This document shows positions 7,012-16,350 of a stretch of 47,613 nt of DNA, piece after piece. Origin of the DNA: Solibacillus faecavium. GTDB taxonomy: Bacteria > Bacillota > Bacilli > Bacillales_A > Planococcaceae. Location: the NCBI RefSeq assembly GCF_014836905.1, contig NZ_JACSPZ010000015.1:1-47613 (forward strand), written 5' to 3'. The notes under the pieces are model-generated. The model saw nothing but the letters and a program-made list of their open reading frames with translations. It did no database searches and was not told the DNA's origin. Numbering within the stretch: position 1 is the stretch's first letter; each line of letters opens with the position of its first letter. The position numbers and the translations under genes were made by a program.

Positions 7012-9161
7012 CCACTCGTGCGATTGATTAAATATTCCCAAATTTCTTTCATTTCTGTCGTGTCTAATTTTTTGGTTTTTTTGTCATAAATCAGTTTCTC
7101 ATAAAAGGCAGTTAACTCTCTCATCTTTGTTGTATTTAACTGATTATCAACACGTAGCGCAAATTGTTGTAACGTCTCATCTTGACGACGCTTCAAATGA
7201 ATACGTTCCAATTGTTTTAACAATACTAAATAACCTTCTTCAAATGTGTCCGAGTGATCTAATTTTGAACGGTTCATTTTCACAGCAAGTTTCGGTTGCC
7301 ACGTGCCGCGCTTTCTCCACATAACGATAAACCCTATTAGTAGTATGGCTAATAATCCATAAACTACCCATTTGAAATTAGACCAGTTGATTGTATTTGC
7401 AGCACCATTAGCAGGCTGCTGTGAATCTTGTTCTTCTAGTTCTGGTTGCACGACTTCCGGTTGTTCTTCCATTTCAGGTAATTGTTCTTCTTCAGGCATT
7501 TCTAAATCGACATCATAATTAATATTCATCGGGTTACTAAAACCAATTGTCGGCTCAAAGGGTACCCAGCCAATGCCGTCAATATATGCTTCCACCCATG
7601 AATGGGCATCATTATTTGTCACTACATACGTATACATACCATCGTTTTCTTGTACTCGTTCTCCACTTGAGAATCCCTTAACCCAACGTGCCTGGATCCC
7701 TACCGAACGAAGCAATACAACCATTGAAGTTGAGAAGTTATCACAGTAGCCGAGTTTTGTTTCAAACAAAAACTGGTCTACGTAATCTTGATTTCCTTTA
7801 GGAACTTGTACGTTTGTCGTTTCATATTGAAAGCCACTTCTCGCAAAGTAACCTTCCACTGCACGCGCTTTATCATAAACACTTTCATACATATCTGTAA
7901 TTTCATACGCTAAGTCTGTAACTCGCTGCGGTAAATTATCAGGAAGCTGCAAATAGCGCGAATCATTTTCCGTGGAAGATAAAGAATCTTTTAATGCGGT
8001 ATAGCTATATTCTGGTTGTTGGAATGTCATTTCATACGACGAAGGAGAAACCACATTATTATTTATAACCGGAACCATTTTTTCGTTACTCGCATCAAAC
8101 CTAATTAAACTTTGTGGATCATAAAGTTCATAGGAAGTTGTTCCATATGCCTGTACCAAAAATCGGTAAGCTGGATTTACCGCTAGCACCTGTACAGATT
8201 GTGGGTCTTCCGGTCCTGGATTAATGGAAAGCGGTAACCTATCCGTCATTTGCAGCGTCTGTTGCATAGACTCGTCACCAGAATGAATCCACCCTTTTGA
8301 TGTGTAAAAATCTTTCGTTTCTACACGCCAATATTGGCGAATCGGTGTTTGAATTTCATAGACAAGTGTATTATCGCCAACAAACGGACCTCCAAGACTT
8401 TCATCATTATCCCCGTAACCTACTGTGGCGAATGATTGTGAAGAAGATCCCCCAATCCCGGCAACCCCCTTCATATACGGTACTGGGTCCGGCCATTGCG
8501 GCTCTGATTTTGGTAAATAGATTGCTATAATCCCTGCGATTGTTACAAAAATAATAATCGGGGTCGCATAAACTAAATAACTCGTCCAATCCTTTTGCAT
8601 ATTAGCCGCTGCCATCAATCGTTTTATGAAAAGAAGAGCTGTAAGGATAAGCCCTAAAATCATTACTTTTATAATGGCCATCGTTCCATCATATTCGGTA
8701 AAAGTATCAAGTGTACCGATGAAAAACACTGTAAGCAGAAGGAAATAGTAGATGCTAAAGCGCACACTTACCCAATGCTGAATTAAATAAATCAGCATCC
8801 AAATTAAAATGAAAAACAAGCTTGTACGGAATGGATCACTTACATAAATCCATTCACCCGCTAAAATTGTATTCACATTATTTTTTAGTTCATTCGATAA
8901 AAATTGCATTGCCGTTAGTTGACCATCATTATAAACACTTACAATAAACCATGTAATATAAACTAACTTAATAATCCAAGATACCGCAAACGGTAATGAA
9001 AAAATCCCCAATATTAAACAGATGCCCATAAAGACTAAAAACTGCATAAAATAGCCTGTACTTGTCAATTCCATAATCGGTAAAAGCCATTCTCTTAAAA
9101 TCAGGAAAATAATAATATAGAAAATAGTGAATTCAATCTTTTCGGAAGTACTGCGTCTCAT
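7008..9161 (-). CDS. yebA: Membrane transglutaminase-like protein (TgpA family)
   Basis: A 717-residue protein. The first 220 residues hold about six membrane spans (DUF3488/TgpA N-terminal region). An extracytoplasmic transglutaminase core follows, with the cysteine in GYCDNFSTSMVVLLRSVGI, the histidine in NDAHSWVEAY and the acidic region GWVPFEPT. After an acidic P/E/Q-rich linker come one more span (WVVYGLLAILLIGFIVMW) and a cytoplasmic DUF4129-like tail. All three catalytic elements are intact. Last gene of a three-gene operon, overlapping the DUF58 gene by ATGA. B. subtilis keeps the order yeaC-yeaD-yebA-guaA. It probably acts at the cell surface, but the substrate is unknown. Confidence 0.88.
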   Translation of the reverse strand: MRRSTSEKIEFTIFYIIIFLILREWLLPIMELTSTGYFMQFLVFMGICLILGIFSLPFAVSWIIKLVYITWFIVSVYNDGQLTAMQFLSNELKNNVNTILAGEWIYVSDPFRTSLFFILIWMLIYLIQHWVSVRFSIYYFLLLTVFFIGTLDTFTEYDGTMAIIKVMILGLILTALLFIKRLMAAANMQKDWTSYLVYATPIIIFVTIAGIIAIYLPKSEPQWPDPVPYMKGVAGIGGSSSQSFATVGYGDNDESLGGPFVGDNTLVYEIQTPIRQYWRVETKDFYTSKGWIHSGDESMQQTLQMTDRLPLSINPGPEDPQSVQVLAVNPAYRFLVQAYGTTSYELYDPQSLIRFDASNEKMVPVINNNVVSPSSYEMTFQQPEYSYTALKDSLSSTENDSRYLQLPDNLPQRVTDLAYEITDMYESVYDKARAVEGYFARSGFQYETTNVQVPKGNQDYVDQFLFETKLGYCDNFSTSMVVLLRSVGIQARWVKGFSSGERVQENDGMYTYVVTNNDAHSWVEAYIDGIGWVPFEPTIGFSNPMNINYDVDLEMPEEEQLPEMEEQPEVVQPELEEQDSQQPANGAANTINWSNFKWVVYGLLAILLIGFIVMWRKRGTWQPKLAVKMNRSKLDHSDTFEEGYLVLLKQLERIHLKRRQDETLQQFALRVDNQLNTTKMRELTAFYEKLIYDKKTKKLDTTEMKEIWEYLINRTSG

Positions 9162-10345
9162 GCGTGCTTCACCTCCGAATATATTGACTGCAGCTCATCC
9201 GAACCTACGTAATGAACCTCGTTGTTTTGACTAAAGAGCTGCACGGAATCTTTTTCGTCATTTACGACAAAGCAAATAATTTTACGGGCATATTTTGTTC
9301 CTGAATTTAAAATTTCCCGCAGTTCCGGCACGAGTTCACCCGTTACAATAACTACGACTGAGCGGCTCATGAATTTTTGTTCTTCATATAGCAGACGCTC
9401 TATACCAAACTGCGCATCAGGCTGTACAGTTACCAAGTGTTGAAGCACCTTCTCAAATTGTTTGTCTGTTTTTATTATTGGTGCAAAATATCGATCATCA
9501 CCCGCACTTAAAAAAGAAACATCACCATTTCCTTTTACGATTTTATTAATATAGGATGCTGTATAATCGATTACTTGCTCGAAATTTTTATGAACAGCAC
9601 GATCTATTAATATAAACATATTTTGCGATTTACGATCTTCGAATTCTTTCGTCCGTAGTTCGCCATTTTTCGCAAAGGATTTCCAATGTATCCAGGAAAA
9701 ACGATCCCCCGGTATATATTCACGTACTCCGGTTGCCATCGTTGTATCCTTTACTAAAGAATAGCGCGACTGACTGGAGCCTTGATCATATTGCATCCCT
9801 ATCGGCAATACGTTCACATCCGACACTTTCGGATAAACTAAAAAGAGTTGAGGATGATTCACTGCCACTTTACGAATCGTCCATCCAAAAAAGTCCGTAC
9901 ACGTAAACTCCAAGCCTTTAAAATGATATTCCCCGCGTTTTAATGCTTTCAATTCATATGTCCATTCGAATTCACGTTTCCATCCAACTAAAAATAACTT
10001 TGTCACATTTCCATTTGGTCTTTCATAAAGCCCATTGTCCATCGGCAACTCCTGCACCATCATAAACACGATTGGAAACCAACTCGTATTCCGAAACCTT
10101 ACCGTCACCTGCACATTGTTCCCTCGTTCAATCCGATCCTTCGATAGTGTTCGGGATATTTCTTTAAAATGAATGGGGAAAACAGCAAGTAATATTGAAT
10201 AGAGCAAAAAGGGTAAGATTGTAAAAAAGACAAACCAGCTGACAAAGCCCCCTTGGAACATCGCATAGCAATACGTTATAACTAGCAATAAAATAACGGT
10301 AACTAAGCGACCGCTATGCCGGAAAAACTGTTTGAATCCCCTCAT
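9158..10345 (-). CDS. yeaD: DUF58 (von Willebrand-like) protein
   Basis: This 395-residue protein begins with two membrane spans (VTVILLLVITYCYAMF and SWFVFFTILPFLLYSILLAVF), then a beta-rich region and the DUF58 signature VREYIPGDRFSWIHWKSFAKNG leading to a vWA-like fold (MFILIDRA and following). DUF58 proteins pair with MoxR ATPases. Here it sits between one and a transglutaminase, overlapping both neighbours by four bases (ATGA), so the three are translationally coupled and probably work together at the membrane. No enzymatic activity is established. Confidence 0.87.
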   Translation of the reverse strand: MRGFKQFFRHSGRLVTVILLLVITYCYAMFQGGFVSWFVFFTILPFLLYSILLAVFPIHFKEISRTLSKDRIERGNNVQVTVRFRNTSWFPIVFMMVQELPMDNGLYERPNGNVTKLFLVGWKREFEWTYELKALKRGEYHFKGLEFTCTDFFGWTIRKVAVNHPQLFLVYPKVSDVNVLPIGMQYDQGSSQSRYSLVKDTTMATGVREYIPGDRFSWIHWKSFAKNGELRTKEFEDRKSQNMFILIDRAVHKNFEQVIDYTASYINKIVKGNGDVSFLSAGDDRYFAPIIKTDKQFEKVLQHLVTVQPDAQFGIERLLYEEQKFMSRSVVVIVTGELVPELREILNSGTKYARKIICFVVNDEKDSVQLFSQNNEVHYVGSDELQSIYSEVKHA

Positions 10346-11286
10346 TCCGGAACATACCTTTTCACGGGAACATGGGCATAGTGAAGCACATTTTCAATTA
10401 CTTGCTCTTCTGTAATCCCTTCATAGCGTGTTTCTGGTTTTAGAATGATACGGTGACTGAATACGAATTTCACTAAATATTGGACATCATCCGGGATAAC
10501 ATAATCTCTCCCTTTCATAAACGCATAGCTTTGTGCAGCACGCATTAATGCAATAGAAGCACGGGGACTCACTCCTAAATATACATTGTGATGCTGACGA
10601 GTATTTTGAGCGAGTGACACAATATATTCTTTTATATTATTTTCTACATGCACTTCTTTCACTTGCCTTTGCAGTTCCATTAATTGCTCAATCGTTAATA
10701 CTGCCGAAATATCATCAATCGGTACCGTTCTCTCGGCACGGCTCAGTACTTCGATTTCCTCTTCTTTTGTCGGATAGCCCATTTTAATTTTGAGCAAAAA
10801 GCGGTCTAATTGAGCTTCAGGAAGCGGGTATGTGCCTTCATATTCAATTGGATTTTGTGTAGCCATGACGAAAAATGGCTTTGGCAGTTGAATCGTATCA
10901 CCATCTACTGTAATTGATGCTTCTTCCATACTTTCCAATAAAGCTGCCTGTGTTTTCGGAGATGTACGGTTAATTTCATCCGCTAAAACAATGTTCCCTA
11001 CTATCGGTCCTGGACGAAACTCAAATTGTAAAGTTTTCGGGTTGTATATTGAAACGCCAATTACATCAGATGGCAGTAAATCTGGTGTAAACTGAATTCG
11101 CTTAAAACTAGTACCTAAAGATTTCGAAAGGGCACGTACCATCATCGTTTTCCCTACACCTGGTACGTCCTCCAATAATACATGTCCTCCAGCGAGTAAT
11201 GAAACAATACTTAACTCAGCAATCTCTCTTTTCCCTATCATCACTTTTTCGATATTTCTGATTATTTTCTCGATTTGTTCGTTCAT
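10342..11286 (-). CDS. yeaC: MoxR-family AAA+ ATPase
   Basis: The chosen ATG at 11286 has GGAGG seven bases upstream and gives 314 residues; a longer frame to 11337 lacks a site. The Walker A motif is EDVPGVGKTMMVRAL, Walker B is VLADEINRTSPKTQAALLE, sensor 1 is FFVMATQNPIEYEGTYPLPEAQLDRF, and the arginine-finger region GVSPRAS follows. MoxR ATPases act as chaperone-like remodelling enzymes for vWA-domain partners, here the DUF58 protein encoded next. Its stop overlaps the next start. Confidence 0.92.
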   Translation of the reverse strand: MNEQIEKIIRNIEKVMIGKREIAELSIVSLLAGGHVLLEDVPGVGKTMMVRALSKSLGTSFKRIQFTPDLLPSDVIGVSIYNPKTLQFEFRPGPIVGNIVLADEINRTSPKTQAALLESMEEASITVDGDTIQLPKPFFVMATQNPIEYEGTYPLPEAQLDRFLLKIKMGYPTKEEEIEVLSRAERTVPIDDISAVLTIEQLMELQRQVKEVHVENNIKEYIVSLAQNTRQHHNVYLGVSPRASIALMRAAQSYAFMKGRDYVIPDDVQYLVKFVFSHRIILKPETRYEGITEEQVIENVLHYAHVPVKRYVPE

Positions 11287-11383
11287 GAATAGTCCTCCCA
11301 GCTGAAATGTACCATATATTACATATAGTTTAAGCATAACTAAAACAAAATGTTAGTACAACTAGTTTACTTTATAAATGGAA

Positions 11384-11417
11384 AATCACCTCACTTATAT
11401 TTCAAAGTGAAGTGATT
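11384..11417 (-). terminator. hairpin at the end of the 111-aa gene
   Basis: AATCACCTCACTT (11384-11396) pairs with AAGTGAAGTGATT (11405-11417). The U-tract on the minus strand is short (TTTTCC), so termination may be modest. The arm touches the stop codon. Confidence 0.55.
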
Positions 11418-11752
11418 TATATAGATGTTTTATAGGTTGTTATCCGGCGATTAGCATTATTGAGGGTAGTTACCCGCTCAGAATACTGCAACAAACGCCT
11501 TAAGGTTTCTGCTGAATTCGCATTGTACTGCATTCCTTTAATAATATAGTGACCCTTGTTATGTAAAAGCTTTTTAGGACGTTGCTGCGGTTTCTTTTTT
11601 TGTTTCTTTTTAGGTAGCTGCTCGCGAGGGTCACGAAAATGATCATGCATCCCACTGTTGATCACATCCACAAAATGCGTATCCGATAACATTGCACGCG
11701 TCGAGTTGCGATAAATACTACTTGGTGTAGCGGCAACTCTAGAAGTCCTCAT
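11417..11752 (-). CDS. Hypothetical basic protein (111 aa)
   Basis: I do not recognise a family. The protein is strongly basic, with a central lysine/glutamine run (KKKQKKKPQQRPKK) and a more ordered C-terminal part (NANSAETLRRLLQYSERVTTLNNANRR). No signal peptide or membrane span is visible. GGGAGGAAGGGGG precedes the ATG by about nine bases. It forms a single-gene unit between the nadE terminator and the yeaC promoter region. The composition could suit nucleic-acid binding, which is only inference. Confidence 0.6.
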   Translation of the reverse strand: MRTSRVAATPSSIYRNSTRAMLSDTHFVDVINSGMHDHFRDPREQLPKKKQKKKPQQRPKKLLHNKGHYIIKGMQYNANSAETLRRLLQYSERVTTLNNANRRITTYKTSI

Positions 11753-11811
11753 AGTGTAGTTCCCCCTTCCTCCCTTTTATATCGACTTGTTCAAAAATTA
11801 TTATATTTACA

Positions 11812-11850
11812 AATAAAAAAGCTGCGTCACTTTTCCCGTGACACAGCTTT
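11812..11850 (-). terminator. pncB-nadE operon terminator
   Basis: AAAGCTGCGTCAC (11818-11830) pairs with GTGACACAGCTTT (11838-11850) with one mismatch/wobble, followed by six T residues on the minus strand. Confidence 0.85.
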
Positions 11851-11855
11851 AATTA

Positions 11856-12683
11856 TCATTTCCAAAAATCATCAAAAATTGTAATTGGCATATGACGTTT
11901 ATGCATCGAACGCAAATAATGTCCTTCCAGCGTAATACGCGCCTGTTCAGGAATCTCTTTACCTTCTAAATAATCATCAACCTGATCGTATGTGATCCCC
12001 AATGCCACTTCATCCGGTAATGCTGGACGATTTTCTTCCAAATCAGCGGTTGGGACTTTTTCATATAGATGAACCGGACAATTTAAATACTTCAATAGTT
12101 GACGGCCTTGTCGTTTATTTAAACGGAAGATTGGTACTAAATCTACGCCACCATCTCCATATTTCGTATAGAATCCTGTTACTGCTTCGGCTGCATGGTC
12201 AGTTCCAATTACGACCCCATTATGCATGGCTGCAATTGAATACTGCACCTTCATACGCTCACGGGCTTTTTCATTCCCTTTCGCAAAATCGCTCAGCGTT
12301 ACACCCGCCGCTAATAAAGCGTTGACACTAGCATCAACAGATTCTTTAATATTCACCGTATAAATTTTTGTCGGTTGGATAAAGTCGAGCGCATCTTGAC
12401 AATCTTGTTCATCCTTCTGAAGCCCATACGGAAGTCGTACCGCCCAAAATGAATATGTGTGTGTGCCGGCTTCTTCATTTAACTCATCCACCGCCATTTG
12501 TGCAAGCTTCCCTGTTAGCGTAGAATCCTGTCCACCACTAATACCTAGGACAAATCCTTTCAAAAACGGATGCTTTTTTGCATAATCCTTTAGAAAATCA
12601 ATAGATTTACGGATTTCCTCTTCAACATTAATTGTTGGCATTACTTTTAATTCTTCAATAATTTGTTGTTGTAATAATGACAA
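11856..12683 (-). CDS. nadE: NH3-dependent NAD+ synthetase
   Basis: This 275-residue enzyme amidates nicotinate adenine dinucleotide to NAD+ using ATP and ammonia. The PP-loop is [20 protein letters not shown], and [14 protein letters not shown] closes the protein as usual. It lacks a glutaminase domain, so it uses ammonia. I chose TTG at 12683, eight bases after AAGGGG, because a GTG at 12692 lies directly against that site and B. subtilis NadE begins at the equivalent place. It starts 18 bases after pncB, forming a nicotinate salvage operon. Confidence 0.94.
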   Translation of the reverse strand: MSLLQQQIIEELKVMPTINVEEEIRKSIDFLKDYAKKHPFLKGFVLGISGGQDSTLTGKLAQMAVDELNEEAGTHTYSFWAVRLPYGLQKDEQDCQDALDFIQPTKIYTVNIKESVDASVNALLAAGVTLSDFAKGNEKARERMKVQYSIAAMHNGVVIGTDHAAEAVTGFYTKYGDGGVDLVPIFRLNKRQGRQLLKYLNCPVHLYEKVPTADLEENRPALPDEVALGITYDQVDDYLEGKEIPEQARITLEGHYLRSMHKRHMPITIFDDFWK

Positions 12684-12701
12684 TGTACACACCCCTTAAC
12701 G

Positions 12702-14165
12702 TTATTCGAGTTCTGTTACCATATCTCGCACTTCTTGAATGTTGCGCATTTTATTATCCCAGCATTTTTGACTCAAATCTACTGGATATTCTTCCGGGTT
12801 TAAGGAACGCTTATATTCATCCCATAATAAATCTAAATTGGCATGAGCGTATTTACGTATATCTGTTATTGATGGGTTATCATATACAATTTCCCCATGA
12901 TCAATAATGAGTTGATGAAGCTCTTTCGCTTCAAAATTTGTAACGAATTTCGAAATGAATGTATGAACCGGATGGAACATTTTAATACGTTCTTCTGCTG
13001 CCGGGTTCTCATCAGCCATCGCGATATAATCGCCTTCCGATTTACCGTTTTTCTTATTAATAATACGGTAAACTCGTTTTAATCCTGGCGTTGTTACCTT
13101 TTCAGCATTAGCAGAAATTTTTATCGTATCTTCCATTTCACCATGTTCATTTTCAATTGAAACCATTTTATAAACCGCACCTAACGCCGGTTGGTCGTAT
13201 GCAGTAATGAGCTTTGTGCCAATACCCCACATATCAACTCGTGCACCCTGCGCTTTCAGGTTTAGTATTGTGTATTCATCCAGATCGTTTGAAACAATGA
13301 CTTTCGCATTAGGGAATCCAGCTTCATCAAGCATACGGCGCGCTTCTTTGGAAAGGAAAGCAATATCCCCACTATCCAATCGAATACCAACAAAATTGAT
13401 TTTGTCCCCAAGTTCTTTTGCAACTTGAATCGCCGTCGGTACACCTGACTTTAGCGTGTTGTACGTATCGACTAAAAATACACAGTCTTTATGACGCTTC
13501 GCATACGAATGAAATGCATCATAGTCATTTTTATACGCCTGAACTAAAGCATGCGCATGCGTGCCCGATACAGGAATATTGAACAATTTACCTGCACGTA
13601 CATTTGAAGTAGATTCAAAACCGCCTATTACTGCGGCACGAGCTCCCCAAATTGCAGCATCCATCTCTTGTGCACGGCGTGTTCCAAATTCCATTGCAAT
13701 TTCATTGTGGACCACTTGCTTTATGCGACTCGCCTTCGTTGCGATAAGCGTTTGATAGTTGACGATATTCAATAAAGCCGTTTCGATTAACTGTGCTTCA
13801 ACCAATGGTGCTTCGATGCGTACAATTGGCTCATTCGCAAATACAAGTTCTCCCTCCACCATGGAATACATCGAACCTGTAAAGCGGATAGTTTTTAAAT
13901 AGTCAATAAAATCGTCTTTATAATGGAGTTCTTCACGTAAATAGTCGATATCTGTTTCACTGAATTTAAAATCTTTCAAATAATTCAACATGCGTTCCAG
14001 TCCTGCAAAAATAGCGTAGCCATTCCCGAATGGCAACTGCCTGAAATAGAGTTCAAATACAGCTTTGCGTTCATGTATACCGTCGGCCCAATAGCTTTCT
14101 GCCATATTAATTTGATATAAATCGGTATGCAAAGCGAAACTATCATCTACATACTTTTCATTCAT
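12702..14165 (-). CDS. pncB: Nicotinate phosphoribosyltransferase
   Basis: A 487-residue enzyme converting nicotinate and PRPP to nicotinate mononucleotide, the entry step of the Preiss-Handler pathway. Recognisable blocks are the N-terminal TDLYQINMAESYW, EFGTRRAQEMDAAIWGARAA with the family histidine replaced by its usual context, GTHAHALVQAY, and the phosphate-binding part VGIRLDSGDIAFLSKEAR. Length fits the longer Gram-positive form. AAGGGAA lies about eight bases before the ATG. It heads the operon with nadE, so both genes serve NAD+ recycling. Confidence 0.93.
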   Translation of the reverse strand: MNEKYVDDSFALHTDLYQINMAESYWADGIHERKAVFELYFRQLPFGNGYAIFAGLERMLNYLKDFKFSETDIDYLREELHYKDDFIDYLKTIRFTGSMYSMVEGELVFANEPIVRIEAPLVEAQLIETALLNIVNYQTLIATKASRIKQVVHNEIAMEFGTRRAQEMDAAIWGARAAVIGGFESTSNVRAGKLFNIPVSGTHAHALVQAYKNDYDAFHSYAKRHKDCVFLVDTYNTLKSGVPTAIQVAKELGDKINFVGIRLDSGDIAFLSKEARRMLDEAGFPNAKVIVSNDLDEYTILNLKAQGARVDMWGIGTKLITAYDQPALGAVYKMVSIENEHGEMEDTIKISANAEKVTTPGLKRVYRIINKKNGKSEGDYIAMADENPAAEERIKMFHPVHTFISKFVTNFEAKELHQLIIDHGEIVYDNPSITDIRKYAHANLDLLWDEYKRSLNPEEYPVDLSQKCWDNKMRNIQEVRDMVTELE

Positions 14166-14440
14166 CGTGAGTTCCCTTCTTCCAAAACATAATTAGTCAT
14201 AGTATACACTATCTTGAATTAATTCGAAGTATGAAGATTTTTTATTTTCATTATCTGCATTTTCACACACATTTTAGTTTCAATACATTTCAGTTTTCCC
14301 CAAATGAATCAATAAAAAACGTTCGGTATGTAAAGCTTCCGTTGAATCGCTCCTCCTATTCTTTTATAAAGCTATTTCAAACTATTCACCCCTCCTTCTT
14401 CACTTCATCTCACAATGCGATTAAACCCATCGAATATCCA

Positions 14441-14457
14441 TGTCATTTTTCCTAACA
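14441..14457 (+). promoter_or_regulatory. GlnR/TnrA box 1 (upstream of glnK promoter)
   Basis: TGTCATTTTTCCTAACA matches the 17-base nitrogen-regulator consensus TGTNANAWWWTMTNACA at all but two positions. Its centre is about 50 bases before the predicted transcription start, the position from which TnrA activates nrgAB in B. subtilis. Confidence 0.55.
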
Positions 14458-14464
14458 TAAGATA

Positions 14465-14493
14465 TTGATTTATTATGAAAATCGATTTATCAT
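14465..14493 (+). promoter_or_regulatory. glnK-amtB promoter
   Basis: TTGATT (14465-14470) and TATCAT (14488-14493) with a 17-base spacer, between the two GlnR/TnrA boxes. Confidence 0.65.
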
Positions 14494-14509
14494 GTTAGAT
14501 AACATAACA
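14493..14509 (+). promoter_or_regulatory. GlnR/TnrA box 2 (at the transcription start)
   Basis: TGTTAGATAACATAACA fits the TGTNANAWWWTMTNACA consensus with one deviation. It overlaps the -10 edge and predicted start, where bound GlnR or TnrA would be expected to repress. The two box starts are 52 bases apart, close to five helical turns. Confidence 0.7.
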
Positions 14510-14526
14510 CAAGGAGTTGGGGAGAA

Positions 14527-14868
14527 ATGAAAAAGATCGAAGCAATTATTCGTCCTGAAGTTTTCGCAAGAGTGCGAGAAGGTTTAGCTTTGGAAGGTAT
14601 TGATGGGCTGAGCATTTCCGAAATTGCCGGTGCAGGTCGACAAGAAGGAAAAATCGGATTGTTTCGCGGCAATTCCTTTTCAATGGAGTTCTCTCAAAAA
14701 CTAAAGCTTGAAATGGTTGTAGACAACGCAAAAGTTCAAGCGATTATCGATGTTTTATTACGCGAAGCTTCTACAGGAGAAGTTGGTGACGGTAAAATTT
14801 TCATCTATCCGGTAGAGCAGGCGATTCGTATTCGCACGAAAGAACTCGGTTCCATTGCAATTGATTAA
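14527..14868 (+). CDS. glnK: PII nitrogen-regulatory protein
   Basis: A 113-residue PII protein, a trimer that senses ATP/ADP and 2-oxoglutarate. Core motifs are intact: MKKIEAIIRP, GAGRQEG with Gln39, TGEVGDGKIFIYPVEQ and the C-terminal RIRT. In the T-loop the usual YRGxxY is FRGNSF, so both Tyr46 and Tyr51 (the uridylylation site in proteobacteria) are phenylalanine. This fits an organism without GlnD modification. It lies 29 bases before amtB, the normal partner, whose channel PII plugs when nitrogen is plentiful. Two GlnR/TnrA boxes control the pair. Confidence 0.92.
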   Translation: MKKIEAIIRPEVFARVREGLALEGIDGLSISEIAGAGRQEGKIGLFRGNSFSMEFSQKLKLEMVVDNAKVQAIIDVLLREASTGEVGDGKIFIYPVEQAIRIRTKELGSIAID

Positions 14869-14897
14869 TTAACCGTTAACTAAAGGAGGATATTTTT

Positions 14898-16241
14898 ATG
14901 ACAAACGAAGCTTTAGAATTATCGATTAACTTAGTATGGGTTATGCTTGGTGCATTTTTCGTTTTCTTCATGCATGCTGGGTTTGCAATGGTTGAAGCAG
15001 GCTTTACTCGTTCTAAAAATGCGGTCAATATATTAATGAAGAATATTTTAACAATTTCAATCGGCGGTATTGTCTATTTTGCAGTTGGCTACGCCATAAT
15101 GTTTGGTGACACAGCAAGCGGACTTATCGGTACTACCGGTTTTGCATTAAGCGGTGTTGATGACATTGCCTTCTTCGTATTCCAAGCTATGTTCGCTGCA
15201 ACATGCGCCACTATTATTTCCGGTGCCGTTGCTGAACGTATCAACATTGTTGCCTATATGGCATTAGTAGTAGTCATGACAGCAATCATTTATCCTGTTG
15301 TTGGGCATTGGATTTGGCAAGGTGATGGTTGGTTAACAGCATTAGGTTTCACTGATTTCGCAGGGTCCACAGTCGTTCACTTAACTGGTGCAGTTGGTGC
15401 ATTAGTTGTTGCAGCAATGGTTGGTCCTCGTGTAGGGAAATATGCAAAAGGCGTCGTGAATGTTATTCCAGGTCACTCCATTCCACTTGGCGCATTAGGT
15501 GTATTCATTTTATGGTTAGGTTGGTATGGCTTCAATGGTGCTTCAACTTTAGCTGCCGACCCAGCATTAGTTCCAGGCGTTATTGCAAATACATTTTTAG
15601 CTGCATCAGCCGGTGTTATTGCTACAGCATTTTACACTCGTTTGCGTTACGGCTTTATCGATGGTTCATTAACATTAAACGGAGCTTTAGCAGGCTTAGT
15701 TAGTATTACAGCGGGCGCTGCAAACCTGAGTATTGTCGGTGCCATTATCTCAGGTGCAATTGGTGGCTTCATTTTAGTGGAAGCTGTACGCTTCATTGAC
15801 CATAAGTTAAAAGTTGATGATCCAGTTGGAGCAGTAGCAGTACATGGCGTTGCCGGTATTTGGGGTACATTAGCTGTTGGTCTGTTCGATATTACTGGCG
15901 GAGGTCTTTTATATGGTGGTGGCGCAACACTACTTGGCGTGCAGGCATTAGGCGTTGTTGCAATTATTGCTTGGACGGCTAGCACAGTCGCTCTTGCCAC
16001 TCTTGTCATTAAAGCTTTCATCCCATTACGTGTGACTCAAGAAGAAGAAATACAGGGCTTAGATATTGCAGAACATGGTGCCTATGCATATGAAATGCAA
16101 GATACATTTAAAGGTGTTACAAAATCAAATGATAGCTTTGCTCAACGTTTAACAAACTTAGGCAAAGTATCGACTCCTAGCAATGTGCAGGATAGTGGAT
16201 CAAAAGGATTCCCAAAACCTTTAAGCTCTACAAAGGGCTAA
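14898..16241 (+). CDS. amtB: Ammonium transporter
   Basis: A 447-residue Amt/Rh channel with about eleven hydrophobic segments. The N-terminal block (WVMLGAFFVFFMHAGFAMVEAGFTRSKNAVN) and the twin pore histidines in STVVHLTGAVGALV and VAVHGVAGIWG are conserved, as is FNGAS. The C-terminal tail is longer than minimal Amt proteins and ends in a Ser/Lys-rich stretch. AAAGGAGGATATTTTT precedes the ATG. It is co-transcribed with glnK; its PII partner would gate it according to 2-oxoglutarate and ATP levels. Confidence 0.95.
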   Translation: MTNEALELSINLVWVMLGAFFVFFMHAGFAMVEAGFTRSKNAVNILMKNILTISIGGIVYFAVGYAIMFGDTASGLIGTTGFALSGVDDIAFFVFQAMFAATCATIISGAVAERINIVAYMALVVVMTAIIYPVVGHWIWQGDGWLTALGFTDFAGSTVVHLTGAVGALVVAAMVGPRVGKYAKGVVNVIPGHSIPLGALGVFILWLGWYGFNGASTLAADPALVPGVIANTFLAASAGVIATAFYTRLRYGFIDGSLTLNGALAGLVSITAGAANLSIVGAIISGAIGGFILVEAVRFIDHKLKVDDPVGAVAVHGVAGIWGTLAVGLFDITGGGLLYGGGATLLGVQALGVVAIIAWTASTVALATLVIKAFIPLRVTQEEEIQGLDIAEHGAYAYEMQDTFKGVTKSNDSFAQRLTNLGKVSTPSNVQDSGSKGFPKPLSSTKG

Positions 16242-16307
16242 AGCGAGAATGTGTTCCCCCTTCCCCTACACATTTTCGAACCGTTCTTTCCATAAATACT
16301 TAAACTG

Positions 16308-16350
16308 AACAAGGAGCTGCTCTGAAAAGATTTTCAGGCAGCTCCTTGTT
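16308..16350 (+). terminator. glnK-amtB terminator
   Basis: AACAAGGAGCTGC (16308-16320) pairs perfectly with GCAGCTCCTTGTT (16338-16350), followed by ATTTTGCTTTGTTT. Confidence 0.88.

Noticed and set aside
11333-11361. Minus-strand TTGTAC-17-TATGCT as a yeaC promoter
   Set aside because: Spacing is right but only three of six -35 bases and four of six -10 bases match; too weak to call.
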